A DNA stretch of 64,000 bases, taken from assembly GCF_003574315.2 (NCBI RefSeq), contig NZ_AP025739.1, forward strand, positions 6,262,001-6,326,000. Direction: 5' to 3'. Under the pieces are notes generated by a model. The model made no database searches. It was not told the DNA's origin and worked only from the letters and a program-made list of their open reading frames with translations. Positions 1-8,336 of the stretch are shown here, in pieces. The stretch is from Capsulimonas corticalis. Its GTDB lineage: Bacteria > Armatimonadota > Armatimonadia > Armatimonadales > Capsulimonadaceae. The position numbers and the translations under genes were made by a program. Every line of letters starts with the position of its first letter. Positions within the stretch are counted from its first letter, which is position 1.

Positions 1-264
1 CATGAGCAGCGAATAGCGCGCCGCTCCCGTAAGAAATTATTCGCCCCGCAGCCGCGCTGACGGCCATATCGTCAGCGCGCGTACTCCTACCCTTCAAGCA
101 GCCATCATTTTCGCCGCAGTAATATGTAAATTCCTTATTGACGTATAATTACTATGAAAGTCGGGTAATTTTGAGGAATAATACTTGTTAAGTTAAGATC
201 GGCGCGTCCCCATCTTACCGCAACGCGCAACGATGGAGAAGGACGTGAAAAACGTTCGTAGATA
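1..264. other. Non-coding left edge with a 10-bp hairpin
   Basis: No gene is convincing here. A perfect hairpin lies at 53-79, with arms CGCGCTGACG and CGTCAGCGCG and a 7-nt loop. It has no T-run, so it could be the tail of a gene to the left or a simple structure. An A+T-rich stretch at 120-200 contains a TATAAT at 144-149 and probably holds the promoter of the phosphatase gene at 265, but no good -35 box is spaced to it. A minus-strand ATG occupies bases 3-1, so a leftward gene might begin at the very edge; this cannot be judged. Confidence 0.35.
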
Positions 265-1989
265 ATGCCTTTACTTGAAGACGCAAATGGTTATGACTGC
301 CTGATTGGCGGCGGGGAAATGGGCGCGCGGATGCGCGCGCTGGATTGGTCGACAACTCCGATAGGGCCGGTTCGTGATTGGCCGCAAAGCCTGCGCACGG
401 CGGTCAGCATCTGCCTCGGCTCGGGGCACCCGATCGAGATCTGGTGGGGTCCCGAATACGTCCGATTCTACAATGACGCTTATCGGCCCATTCTCGGCTC
501 GCGGAAACATCCGCAGTTTCTCGGCAGACCGGGCCGGGAGTGCTGGTCGGAAATCTGGGATGAGATCAGTCCGATGCTGGACGGCGTCCGCGAAACAGGC
601 GTCGCGACGTATTCCGAGAACTTCCCGCTCATGGTCGTCCGCGACGGATATGTCGAGGAAACATACTTTACCTTTTCCTACGGGCCGCTTCGCGACGAAT
701 CCGGCGGCGTCGGCGGCATCTTCTGCGCCTGCCGGGAGACCACCGGCGAAGTGCTGCGCGCGCGCCGGCATGGAACGCTGCGCGAATTGACGGTCCATGC
801 GCCTTCGGCTCAGGACGCTATCGAAGCCAGTCTTCAGGTGCTCACGAATAATCCCGCCGATATTCCCTTTGCTCTTGTGTATTTGATGGACAACGAGCGT
901 CGCGCGCGGCTCGCCGGCTCGGCCTGGGCGCTTCCTGGCTCGTCCGCCGCCCCGAAGATCATCGACTTGCTTGAGGAATCGGCGAAGACATGGCCGATCG
1001 CGCAGGCGATGTCCGGCCCCCTTCTCGTCGAAAACCTGTCGGAACGTTTTGAATCCCTGCCGGCTTCCATGTGGCCGGAGAGTCCGCGCTCGGCGCTGAT
1101 CCAGCCGATCGCCGTCGCCGGGGACGGATCGCTGCATGGCTTTGTGATTATCGGCGTCAACCCCCGTCATGAGCTGGACGCCGACTATCAAGAGTTTTTG
1201 GCAATGGCGGTGCGCCATATCGGCGCCGCGATCGAAGCGGGCCGGCTCCAGCAGCGCGAGCACGCCATCGCCACGCAGCTTCAGGCAGCCCTGCAGCCGG
1301 AGCTTCCCGGATCCACTCCCGGACTGCGCCTTGCCGACCATTATCACCCGGCGCTGAACGAAGCCGAAATCGGGGGCGATTTTTACGACGTGTTTTCCAC
1401 CGATAAAGGCGTGACCTATCTGGTCGTGGGCGATCTGTCCGGAAAAGGTCTCGCGGCGGCCTCGCAAGTCGCGACCGTGCGCAATATGCTGCGGTTTGCC
1501 CTGTATAACGGGGCGACAACGGCGAACGCCATCTCGACGCTCAACGACACCATCGCCGACCACAACCTGCTGACGGGGTTCGCCACGCTGTTCGTGGGGC
1601 AGTACGACGCCGGCGCGCGCCGGCTCACCTATGTGAACTGCGGTCAAGAGCCGGGCCTTCTGCGGCGCGCGAACCAGGGCGCGATTGAGGAGCTGGCCCC
1701 CACCGGCCCCGTGCTCGGCGCCCATTCGCAGGCGGACATCCGTGAGGTTTCCACCTCGGTTTCCGCCGGAGATACGCTGGCGATCTTCACGGACGGCCTT
1801 ACCGAGGTGGGCGTTCGGCGGACGGCCCTGCTGGGCCTCACGGGAGTCAAGGACCTGCTTGCGGCCGCGCCGCACGACGACCCGGCGGCGATCGCCGCGC
1901 GCATCATCGCCGGCGTCGAATCCTATGCGCTCGATGGCGTTCGCGACGATCAATGCTTGCTCATCGGCGTGATCGACGGCGCAAGATAA
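265..1989 (+). CDS. PAS/GAF-domain SpoIIE-type PP2C serine phosphatase
   Basis: 574 residues. The N-terminal third (about 20-160) looks like a PAS sensor; it has the phrase STTPIGPVRDWPQSLR that is common at the front of sensor proteins of this type. Residues about 165-325 are GAF-like. The C-terminal domain is a PPM/SpoIIE phosphatase with GGDFYDVF near 370, VGDLSGKG near 390, FTDGLTE near 508 and a final DDQCLL near 562; these supply the metal-binding aspartates. Proteins of this kind dephosphorylate anti-anti-sigma (STAS) proteins in partner-switching pathways in the cytosol. No transmembrane segment and no adjacent STAS or RsbW gene are visible, so its partner is encoded elsewhere. The ATG at 265 is used because an upstream GTG at 246 runs into a stop at once. 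The Shine-Dalgarno (SD) sequence is weak. Confidence 0.88.
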   Translation: MPLLEDANGYDCLIGGGEMGARMRALDWSTTPIGPVRDWPQSLRTAVSICLGSGHPIEIWWGPEYVRFYNDAYRPILGSRKHPQFLGRPGRECWSEIWDEISPMLDGVRETGVATYSENFPLMVVRDGYVEETYFTFSYGPLRDESGGVGGIFCACRETTGEVLRARRHGTLRELTVHAPSAQDAIEASLQVLTNNPADIPFALVYLMDNERRARLAGSAWALPGSSAAPKIIDLLEESAKTWPIAQAMSGPLLVENLSERFESLPASMWPESPRSALIQPIAVAGDGSLHGFVIIGVNPRHELDADYQEFLAMAVRHIGAAIEAGRLQQREHAIATQLQAALQPELPGSTPGLRLADHYHPALNEAEIGGDFYDVFSTDKGVTYLVVGDLSGKGLAAASQVATVRNMLRFALYNGATTANAISTLNDTIADHNLLTGFATLFVGQYDAGARRLTYVNCGQEPGLLRRANQGAIEELAPTGPVLGAHSQADIREVSTSVSAGDTLAIFTDGLTEVGVRRTALLGLTGVKDLLAAAPHDDPAAIAARIIAGVESYALDGVRDDQCLLIGVIDGAR

Positions 1990-2074
1990 CCAATTCTCGG
2001 GCGACTCATTCGTAATTTGAGGCTCTGCCAATAAAGTATTTGAACGGCGTCTTAACTCTCTTCTGAGCGAAAGC

Positions 2075-3505
2075 CTAACGCTCCTTCCGAGCGGTTTCCA
2101 GCATATCGGCCGCGAGTTTGGAGATGGCGACTTCGTGATAGCCGACGACGCCGGTGCGCAGGGTGTCCGAGATGGGCTCGGACCATTTGTTGGGGATCGC
2201 ATCGAAGCCGTGTTTGACGCCCCAGAGCGAGCCGCAGGTGGCGCCGTTACAGTCCGTGTCGAAGCCAGCCATCACGGCGCGCGTGATCGTCTTCTCGAAA
2301 TCGTCTTCGCCGTAGAGCAGGCCCAGTGCGACAATCTGGGCGTTGGAGTTCGTGTGGCACCAGTCGTGCGGGTTCGTTTCGTTCCACTGCTTATGGATGG
2401 CCGCAACGGCGCCATCGTAATTCACGCCCTCGGCGTACAATGTCAAGATCCCTTCTATGTCCTCACGCAGACGGCAGAGCGCGGGGATCTGCGCCAAGCC
2501 AGTCCGGATAACTTTCACCCAATCGTTTTCGACATAAGCGGCGGCCAGCATCGCGGCGACCCACATCTCGCCGTAGATCCCGTTCTTGATGTGGCTGATC
2601 GAGGCGTCGCGCCACGCCCATTCGGCGGCGCGCGTCGGGTTGCCGGGGTTGGCGTAGCCGAAGTAGTCAGCGCGGATCTGCGCGCCGATCCACTCGCGGT
2701 AGGGGTTGCGCGCGGTCGCCGATTGCGGCGGCAGAACATTGACAACGAAGTTGCGGTAGGCGATGCGCTCGGCGGTGCAGGTGTGCAGGATCGGAACGTT
2801 CTGGCACCAGTAGACGGCGACATCGAGCGGCTGGAAATCCTTGCCGAACTCACGCACGATGCTGTAGCCAATTGTCGTGTAGTTAGTGTCGTCATCCTCA
2901 ACCATCCCATGCATCGTACCGCGCAGCATCGGCGCATGCCAGGAATGAAGCCGATGTTTGGGAGACTGGGTCTCGATCGCCGCATCCTCGGCTTCCGTTG
3001 GCTTTCGGAGATAATCTGTCAGCGGCCAATTGCCCGTCGCTTCCGCCGTCACCCGAATGCTGGCGACATCCCAGCCTTCCACAGGCTTACCGAGCATACA
3101 TCCGATGGTGCGACCGAGCAGCGCGCCGTGCAGCCGCCGCTCCCACTCCAGATCCGAGCCGCTCCACAACGGAAGGTCAACGGAAGCAGGACGGCTTTGC
3201 CGAATGCCATCCAGATCGCTCGGCTCCTCATACTGATAATCCGCACGGAACGGAAGCGTCTGAACACGGTCGATGAGATCGCCCACGCGCTGCATCCACT
3301 CCCTGCCGCGTGCGCCGCCGACAGCGTTACGCCATTCCGGACCCGTTCGCGGCGTCGCGATCAGCGCCTGAAATTCCTGTTCGACGCTGGCGAGGCTCCT
3401 TCCCTCTTCTCGCGCCTGTCGATACTCGGTCTCGATGTCGCAGCCGTCCAGCCACACGGCGCGCTTGGCCCACTGATCCAGCAGCGTTTCTTGAATATCC
3501 GCCAT
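2075..3505 (-). CDS. ADP-ribosylglycohydrolase (DraG/ARH-like) family protein
   Basis: 476 residues. Features of the ADP-ribosylglycohydrolase fold are LGRTIGCMLGKPVEGWD at about 135-150 (the entry motif GxxxGxxLGxP), EDDDTNYTTIGY in the middle (metal-binding DD-T) and the C-terminal GFDTDCNGATCGSLWG, the second Mg-binding DTD motif. Family members remove ADP-ribose from proteins or hydrolyse related N- or O-glycosidic bonds; the substrate here is unknown. It is longer than a minimal DraG (about 300 residues) because of an N-terminal extension of some 110 residues. I prefer the ATG at 3505 to the one at 3523, because the latter overlaps the GGAGG and AAGGA that would serve the former. It diverges from an AraC-type regulator whose promoter lies in the shared 99-bp gap, so regulation by that protein is plausible. 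Confidence 0.85.
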   Translation of the reverse strand: MADIQETLLDQWAKRAVWLDGCDIETEYRQAREEGRSLASVEQEFQALIATPRTGPEWRNAVGGARGREWMQRVGDLIDRVQTLPFRADYQYEEPSDLDGIRQSRPASVDLPLWSGSDLEWERRLHGALLGRTIGCMLGKPVEGWDVASIRVTAEATGNWPLTDYLRKPTEAEDAAIETQSPKHRLHSWHAPMLRGTMHGMVEDDDTNYTTIGYSIVREFGKDFQPLDVAVYWCQNVPILHTCTAERIAYRNFVVNVLPPQSATARNPYREWIGAQIRADYFGYANPGNPTRAAEWAWRDASISHIKNGIYGEMWVAAMLAAAYVENDWVKVIRTGLAQIPALCRLREDIEGILTLYAEGVNYDGAVAAIHKQWNETNPHDWCHTNSNAQIVALGLLYGEDDFEKTITRAVMAGFDTDCNGATCGSLWGVKHGFDAIPNKWSEPISDTLRTGVVGYHEVAISKLAADMLETARKER

Positions 3506-3570
3506 GTTGATCCTTGCCTCCATTTCTGATGTGAGGGCATTATCGCACGCGGATCGCGCAGTGTCTTTCG

Positions 3571-3598
3571 TTGTTTGGCCAAATTCTTTCGGTATAAT
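3571..3598 (+). promoter_or_regulatory. Promoter of the AraC-type gene, leaderless
   Basis: TTGTTT at 3571-3576 and a perfect TATAAT at 3593-3598 are separated by 16 bp. The in-frame ATG starts at 3605, only six bases after the -10 box, so the transcript should begin at or next to the start codon and carry no Shine-Dalgarno site. Confidence 0.65.
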
Positions 3599-3604
3599 GC
3601 ACTA

Positions 3605-4456
3605 ATGAAGGGGAATTTGCCGTCGGAGGCGCCGTTTTACTCGTTTGGGATCCACACCGGGTCAGACCATTTCTCGGCGCCGGCGCACGCGCACCGGCAC
3701 AACGAAATCGAGTTGATCTTTGTGCGTGGCGGCGGGATGACCTTTGTCTTTGGGGGAAAGCGGCTGCGTTTGGAGCAGGGCCAGTGCGCGGCGTTCTGGG
3801 CGGTGGTTCCGCATCTCGCCTACCAGTGTGACGAACCAACGATGCTTTACTGGATGAAAGTTCCGCTCCAGCATTTTCTTGAGTGGCGGCTGCCCGAGGA
3901 GTTCGCGCGGATGCTGCTGCGCGGCCGCTTCCTCCTCGATCCCAATCCCCTCCCGGAAGCGGTCTCGATCGCTCAATTCGAGGACTGGAGCGCCCGCCTC
4001 GCGCACGACACGCTGGAAGATCGCAAAATCGTCCTGCTGGAAGTGGAAGCGCGCCTGCGCAAGCTGGCGATGAACGTGCTCGAAGATCGCCCAGCGCCAA
4101 GTTCGCCGGCGCACGCGCACCGAGAGCATTCGGAAGTCAGTCATGCGGATCTCATGATGCGGCACATCGCGACGCACTATCAAGAACCGCTCACTGTCGC
4201 CGATGTCGCCGCCGCCGCCAACCTCCAGCCCGGCTACGCCATGCGATTATTCCGCGCCCACTTCGGCGCCAGCATCGTGGGATACCTCCACGAACACCGC
4301 ATCGCTCATGCCCAGCGCATGCTGGTCACCACCGACGCCACCGTGCTTGACATTCTGCTCGACGCCGGCTTCAACTCCGTGACGCAGTTTTACGAGATCT
4401 TCAAGCGCTCATGCGGGACGACGCCGGTGCAATATCGAAATGCGATGCAGTTGTGA
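3605..4456 (+). CDS. AraC family transcriptional regulator with cupin sensor domain
   Basis: 283 residues. The N-terminal half is an AraC-type cupin (HAHRHNEIELIFVRGGG, then a beta-rich stretch with EQGQCAAFWAVVPH), which in this family binds a sugar or other small effector. Residues about 180-283 hold two helix-turn-helix units: LTVADVAAAANLQPGYAMRLFRAHFG and the second ending in GFNSVTQFYEIFKRSCGTTP, the standard AraC signature. An in-frame TTG exists at 3575, but it lies within the promoter, so ATG 3605 is chosen. The gene is divergent from the ADP-ribosylglycohydrolase, its likely target along with itself. Effector unknown. Confidence 0.88.
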   Translation: MKGNLPSEAPFYSFGIHTGSDHFSAPAHAHRHNEIELIFVRGGGMTFVFGGKRLRLEQGQCAAFWAVVPHLAYQCDEPTMLYWMKVPLQHFLEWRLPEEFARMLLRGRFLLDPNPLPEAVSIAQFEDWSARLAHDTLEDRKIVLLEVEARLRKLAMNVLEDRPAPSSPAHAHREHSEVSHADLMMRHIATHYQEPLTVADVAAAANLQPGYAMRLFRAHFGASIVGYLHEHRIAHAQRMLVTTDATVLDILLDAGFNSVTQFYEIFKRSCGTTPVQYRNAMQL

Positions 4457-4771
4457 ACGAGGGAAATGGAAATTGGACACAGGACGGATATGCAGACGCG
4501 CTTAGGCATTTAATTTGTGGAGTGGTTAGACGCAAAAAAAGCGAGAGCCGATTGGCTCTCGCTTTAAATTCTTTCGTTCAATTTTGCGAACGTGAATATA
4601 CTATATCACGCTTCCAGCAGAATGTCAATCCATACGAAAATCCATGGGCCGCCGGGATAGCAGGGAATTTCGATAATCATTGACGATATCCTTGGTCATT
4701 ACGCAATTTTTGCGAGTAGATAACACTTGAAACCGACAACAGTATATCTCATATTTGCCTCAAAAAATTCA
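4457..4771. other. Intergenic gap between convergent araC-type gene and clpP
   Basis: About 315 bp. The only clear element is the bidirectional terminator at 4534-4565. The remaining 200 bp next to clpP is A+T-rich and has no open frame with a ribosome-binding site; it is probably the long 3' untranslated region of the clpP transcript. Confidence 0.5.
4534..4565. terminator. Bidirectional intrinsic terminator
   Basis: Perfect 9-bp stem GCGAGAGCC (4541-4549) with GGCTCTCGC (4554-4562) and a 4-nt loop. Seven A residues precede it and TTT follows. It is strongest on the minus strand, where the hairpin is followed by seven U, about 210 nt after the clpP stop. On the plus strand it can end the AraC-type transcript. 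Confidence 0.85.
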
Positions 4772-5350
4772 CTATTTGATCAGCACATGGTCGATAATTC
4801 CGTAGTCGACGCCCTCTTGTGCGGACATCCAGTAGTCTCGGTCCACATCGCGGGAGATGTCGCTGAATGAACGATGGCAGTTGTCGGCCAAGATCTGCGT
4901 CAGTTTTTCCTTGAAGCCGAGGATCAGCTTGATCTGGATCTCGGCGTCGGAGGGCGTGCCGCTGAATCCGGCGCTGCCCTGGTGGATCATGATGCGTGAA
5001 TTGGGCAGCGCCGTGCGTTTCCCCTGCGTTCCGCCGGACAGCAGCACCGCGCCCATGGACGCCGCCATGCCGACACATGTGGTGGCGACATCAGGCTTGA
5101 TGTGCTGCATAGTGTCATAGATGGCAAGTCCGGCCATCACATCCCCGCCCGGAGAGTTGATGTAGACTTCGATATCCTTATCCGGATCTTCTTTTTCCAG
5201 AAAAAGAAGCTGGGCCATGATGACATTCGCCATCGACGGGCGCACTTCTTCGCCGATGAAGACGATCCGGTCCTTCATCAGCCGTGACCAGAGATCGTAA
5301 GCCCGCTCGCCGCGCGGGCTCTGCTCCACTACCGTCGGAATCCAAGTCAT
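4772..5350 (-). CDS. clpP: ATP-dependent Clp protease proteolytic subunit ClpP
   Basis: 192 residues, the usual length of ClpP. The catalytic triad is visible: Ser98 in [10 protein letters not shown], His123 in [10 protein letters not shown] and Asp172 in [13 protein letters not shown]. Further family signatures are [11 protein letters not shown] and GLAIYDTMQ. ClpP forms a barrel of two heptamers that degrades proteins fed by ClpX or ClpA/C. The start is the ATG at 5350, behind a strong GGAAGGAG. The first four bases, ATGA, also contain the stop of the SRPBCC gene, so the two are translationally coupled. clpP is normally beside tig/clpX; here it is the third gene of an arsR operon, which suggests a second, specialised ClpP copy. 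Whether another copy exists cannot be seen from this window. Confidence 0.95.
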   Translation of the reverse strand: MTWIPTVVEQSPRGERAYDLWSRLMKDRIVFIGEEVRPSMANVIMAQLLFLEKEDPDKDIEVYINSPGGDVMAGLAIYDTMQHIKPDVATTCVGMAASMGAVLLSGGTQGKRTALPNSRIMIHQGSAGFSGTPSDAEIQIKLILGFKEKLTQILADNCHRSFSDISRDVDRDYWMSAQEGVDYGIIDHVLIK

Positions 5351-5883
5351 CGATTGCTCCTTCCTTTTGTCGCCAGAAACGTTACGCGCGGCGCGCTCGT
5401 CGCGAGCACCACCCGATTTCGATGCGAAGACAGACGCATGCCGCGCCGCCCTTCCCCCGCCGCCAGCACCTGCGGCAGCGCCCGCGTGACGACATGGCCC
5501 CACGACCACGCCGCCGACATCGCCGCGCCCACAGCCTCGGTGTGCTCCAGATGGACGCGCGTGCCGCCGACTTCGGTCGGCTCCAGCGTCCATGTCACCA
5601 CGGATTCCGGCTCATCCTCCGCCCGCCACTTATAGGATAACCGCCGCTCGCGCTCAGCGTCGATCACCTCGCCCCGCACGCGCCTACGCCCCATTTCAAA
5701 CTGAAAGCGAAAGCCCATGCGCGGTTCGAAGTCGCCGGGAAGGAACCAGCGGGCGAGCGCCTTGGGGTCCGTCAGCGCCTTCCAGACGCGGTCCGGAGAT
5801 TGGGGATATTCGGCGTCGAAGCTCAAAGCCGGCTCCATCGTATGTTCCGTCGCCCCGATCTCGTCAGTCACTCTTGGTTTCAT
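5347..5883 (-). CDS. SRPBCC (AHSA1/START-like) domain protein
   Basis: 178 residues. The SRPBCC fold is indicated by the N-terminal [20 protein letters not shown] followed by [18 protein letters not shown] and the repeated beta strands up to [12 protein letters not shown]. These hydrophobic-pocket proteins are very often encoded directly after an ArsR-family repressor, as here; their ligand is generally unknown. The start ATG at 5883 has GGAGG six bases before it and overlaps the end of the arsR gene by 20 nt. The stop overlaps the clpP start as ATGA. The last 40 residues are basic and not typical of the fold. Confidence 0.8.
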   Translation of the reverse strand: MKPRVTDEIGATEHTMEPALSFDAEYPQSPDRVWKALTDPKALARWFLPGDFEPRMGFRFQFEMGRRRVRGEVIDAERERRLSYKWRAEDEPESVVTWTLEPTEVGGTRVHLEHTEAVGAAMSAAWSWGHVVTRALPQVLAAGEGRRGMRLSSHRNRVVLATSAPRVTFLATKGRSNR

Positions 5884-6202
5884 CTTCCGCCTCCAGAAAA
5901 TCGCCCAGCGCGTGCAGTTTGCCCGCCCAAAACGGCTCGTACGCCTGTAACCACGCCGACACCGGCCGCAGCGGCAGCGGATTGAGCTGATACAATCGCT
6001 CCCGCCCCAAACTGCGCACCGTGACCAGCTCCACATCTCTTAAGACACGCATATGCTGCGAAATGGCTGACAAAGTCACCTCGAAGTGCGCGGCCAATTC
6101 CGAAACCGGCAATTCTCCACGACGGAGGATCTCCAGAATCGAACGGCGGGTCGGGTCGGCGATGGCGTAAAAGACATCCGTGTTGGATTGAGCGCGGCTC
6201 AT
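5864..6202 (-). CDS. ArsR family winged-helix repressor
   Basis: 112 residues. DVFYAIADPTRRSILEILRRGELPVSELAAHF and VTLSAISQHMRVLRDVELV form the classic ArsR helix-turn-helix, followed by the beta-wing VRSLGRERLYQLN. No metal-binding cysteine pair (CxC) is present, so this belongs to the metal-independent group that is paired with SRPBCC/AHSA1 genes. The ATG at 6202 is chosen because it lies six bases after the -10 box (leaderless). The earlier ATG at 6223 lies inside the operator. It heads the operon arsR-SRPBCC-clpP and should repress its own promoter. Confidence 0.88.
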   Translation of the reverse strand: MSRAQSNTDVFYAIADPTRRSILEILRRGELPVSELAAHFEVTLSAISQHMRVLRDVELVTVRSLGRERLYQLNPLPLRPVSAWLQAYEPFWAGKLHALGDFLEAEDETKSD

Positions 6203-6208
6203 GGGAAG

Positions 6209-6238
6209 AGTATACTTTAGCAATTGCTAAAATGTCAA
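6209..6238 (-). promoter_or_regulatory. arsR promoter with a 16-bp palindromic operator in the spacer
   Basis: On the minus strand TTGACA (6238-6233) and TATACT (6214-6209) are 18 bp apart. The spacer is almost entirely filled by the perfect palindrome TTTAGCAATTGCTAAA (6216-6231), a typical ArsR half-site arrangement. Bound repressor would block polymerase directly. The ATG follows the -10 box by six bases. Confidence 0.85.
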
Positions 6239-6344
6239 GAATTATTTTTGCGATGTCCTTGTGAAATATAGGTCAAACGTCCTATGTCCGGGATTCCTGA
6301 AGCGCCGTATACCTATCTGTATCGCCTCCAGAAAGGAAGGAGCT

Positions 6345-6623
6345 TTGGAGACCCCACAACTACAGCAGGACAGCGCGGCTTGGCGCTTCTTCGTGCAAGT
6401 CGCATTTTTGATCTCGCTCGGCCTGATGAGCCTCGGCATCTGGGAACTGCCCGTCAACCTGTGGATTCGCGGCTTCCTCGGAATGGGTCTGTTTTTTACG
6501 GTAAGCTCGACAATCGTACTGACCAAAACGATGCGGGATGAGCATGAGGCGCAGAAATTGATCAAATGCCTCACGAACGCCAAAACGGAGAAGATGCTGC
6601 ACGACTATGAAATCAAGCCATAA
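6345..6623 (+). CDS. Small two-helix inner-membrane protein, YiaA/YiaB-like
   Basis: About 92 residues from the TTG at 6345. Two hydrophobic helices are clear, FFVQVAFLISLGLMSLGIW and GFLGMGLFFTVSSTIVLTK, followed by the charged TMRDEHEAQKLIKCL. This helix-WxxP-helix-[TS]xTKxxRD layout matches the YiaA/YiaB domain, whose function is unknown. A GGAAGG lies four bases before the TTG. An ATG at 6261 would add 28 residues that do not look like part of the family. It runs convergent to the next gene. Confidence 0.65.
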   Translation: METPQLQQDSAAWRFFVQVAFLISLGLMSLGIWELPVNLWIRGFLGMGLFFTVSSTIVLTKTMRDEHEAQKLIKCLTNAKTEKMLHDYEIKP

Positions 6624-6644
6624 ATTGTCTTGCAGTCTCGTCGC

Positions 6645-7703
6645 TCAAGGAGATGGAGGCGTCGGAGCGGCGACCTCGGTATAGCCGATCGGAAGCTGGA
6701 AAAGGGAGTCGGCCAGCGCGGTCTGCGCGACGGAAGCGACCTCCGTGGTCATCGTCACCGACTCCTGTACGCCCTGCGGGGACGTGCGCGTGAACGCGAT
6801 CCGGCTGCCGAGCGGGATTTCCCTGGTCTTTTTCAGTCTCTCGGCCAGAGGCTTGAACGCGAATGTCTCACCGGAGATCGGCGCATAGACCGCCGGCAGC
6901 AGGCTCGCTTTCTTGGCGCTGGGGAGCTTGACGCTGTCGGCGAGCCAGTATTCGCCGGACACCTGCACGGGCGCGATATGGACGCGCGAAGCCGGCGCGC
7001 CGCGATCATCGCCGCCAGGGCCGTCTCCTCCCCCGGGATAGCCGCCGCCACCGCCGCCAGGGAATCCGCCGCCACCGCCGGGGAAGCCGCCACCGCCACC
7101 GCCAGGAAATCCACCGCCCCCGCCACGTCGGCGACGGCCTCCGCCGCCCCCAGATCCGCCGCGCGATCCGCCGCCGGTCCGTTCCGGGGTCACGGTGACG
7201 GCCCCGCTCACCAAAAACACTTTGGCGGTGTTTCCGGAAACCGTTCGGGTATCCGTTCCCGGGGAAAGGTCGATGTCGCCGTCGACCTTCATCGTGATCG
7301 CGGGGTTTTGCGGAGCGGCCGCCTTTGGCTGCAAGATATCGTCAAACGATTCGACGTAGTAGGTCTTCTGTGACGGATCAAGCGTGTAGATCTTCCCCTC
7401 GCCGCCGTGATACAGGGTCACAAGGCCGCCGGAAATCTCCGTTCGGGCATTGTCGTTTTTGTAATAAGTCGTCACGGATTCGGAAACCGGGGGAACGGGT
7501 TCGGAGGGGGCGCCGGCCGGCGCTCCCTCATTGCCGCCGGCCGGGGCCGACGCGGAGTGAAATGTGATCACCGGGGACTGGGAAGACGGCAGAACCGCGT
7601 GCGCCACCGTCACTTTCGAAATGATCGTGACATCGGCGCAGGCGGCTCCGGCGATAAGAGAGGCGCCCAGGACAGAAACGGACGCGGTCAAAATACGGTT
7701 CAT
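6645..7703 (-). CDS. Secreted protein with a glycine-rich central linker
   Basis: 352 residues. A signal peptide (MNRILTASVSVLGASLIAGAACA) is followed by a beta-rich domain that recalls DUF4412-like lipid-binding or YD-type domains (TTYYKNDNARTEISGG, YTLDPSQKTYYVESFDDI). Residues about 175-240 are low complexity, with repeats of GGGGFPGG and an arginine patch GGRRRRGGGG. The C-terminal part is again folded-looking (VSGEYWLADSVKLP). Probably periplasmic or surface-exposed. The ATG at 7703 has GGGAG six bases upstream. I do not recognise a precise family. Confidence 0.6.
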   Translation of the reverse strand: MNRILTASVSVLGASLIAGAACADVTIISKVTVAHAVLPSSQSPVITFHSASAPAGGNEGAPAGAPSEPVPPVSESVTTYYKNDNARTEISGGLVTLYHGGEGKIYTLDPSQKTYYVESFDDILQPKAAAPQNPAITMKVDGDIDLSPGTDTRTVSGNTAKVFLVSGAVTVTPERTGGGSRGGSGGGGGRRRRGGGGGFPGGGGGGFPGGGGGFPGGGGGGYPGGGDGPGGDDRGAPASRVHIAPVQVSGEYWLADSVKLPSAKKASLLPAVYAPISGETFAFKPLAERLKKTREIPLGSRIAFTRTSPQGVQESVTMTTEVASVAQTALADSLFQLPIGYTEVAAPTPPSP

Positions 7704-7790
7704 GGATGCTCCCGCCAATTGGTGCTGAAGTTATGTGGATGCCCACGAGCGACAGTTTGGCGGAAGAAGATGAATAATTTCTGAACGCAA

Positions 7791-8336
7791 CTACTTTTCG
7801 AGGGAGAGCGGATCCGAACCCAGCTTCACCAGCGCTTCTTCCAGCACCGTGCGGTATCGGTCCCCGACCCCATCCGACTTCGACGGCTCGCCTTCGGCGC
7901 CGAGCAGAAGCTGGATCGGCGCGGCGGCTTCGGCGACTTGCAGGTCGGCGCAGGCTTTGGCGCTGACAAGCTGGAGCCAGCGGTCGGAGGAGGCGAGGAG
8001 GCGCAGGAGCGCGCGGCGCAGGGTGGCGCGCTGCGGGGCGCCCAGTGTGGCGTCCAGCGTTTCGAGCTGCTGATGCAGCCCCCAGAACTCCTCGGCGTAC
8101 GCCTGGCGATTGAGCAGGGCGAAGGTTTCGCGCAGCTCGGCGAGCAGATCGGCGTCATCGCCGTCGGCGGGGCGCGGGGTAAGGGCGGCCTCCAAAACGG
8201 CGCCGTCCACCAGCGGCGTACGCAGCGCGGCCTGCTTGCGCCGGTCGACGCGCCATTTGGACCAGACACGGGCGGCAAACGTCAGCCCTAAAAACACTCC
8301 AGTATTGATGAACGCCTGAGCGCCTAATGCGGGCAC
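7791..8336 (-). CDS. Unknown protein with one N-terminal membrane helix
   Basis: 181 residues starting with GTG at 8336 behind AAGGAG. One hydrophobic segment (FINTGVFLGLTFAARVW) is followed by a basic KWRVDRRKQ and then an all-helical, alanine- and leucine-rich cytosolic part. It overlaps the DUF1992 gene upstream by 13 nt, so it is co-transcribed and probably translationally coupled with it. No family recognised. Confidence 0.55.
   Translation of the reverse strand: MPALGAQAFINTGVFLGLTFAARVWSKWRVDRRKQAALRTPLVDGAVLEAALTPRPADGDDADLLAELRETFALLNRQAYAEEFWGLHQQLETLDATLGAPQRATLRRALLRLLASSDRWLQLVSAKACADLQVAEAAAPIQLLLGAEGEPSKSDGVGDRYRTVLEEALVKLGSDPLSLEK

Noticed and set aside
271-2202. 643-residue minus-strand open frame opposite the SpoIIE-type gene
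   Set aside because: It is exactly antisense to a gene with clear PAS and phosphatase motifs, is extremely Arg-rich and has no ribosome-binding site or domain.
2135-3529. 464-residue plus-strand frame opposite the ADP-ribosylglycohydrolase gene
   Set aside because: Antisense shadow of a gene with family motifs; no start signal or recognisable domain.
4411-4683. 90-residue plus-strand frame after the AraC gene
   Set aside because: It overlaps the AraC C-terminus, runs through the terminator hairpin and has no start signal.
7010-7165. Tandem-repeat array in the glycine-rich gene as a CRISPR or mobile repeat
   Set aside because: The repeats are short GGN codon runs coding for a Gly-rich linker, without spacers or fixed length.
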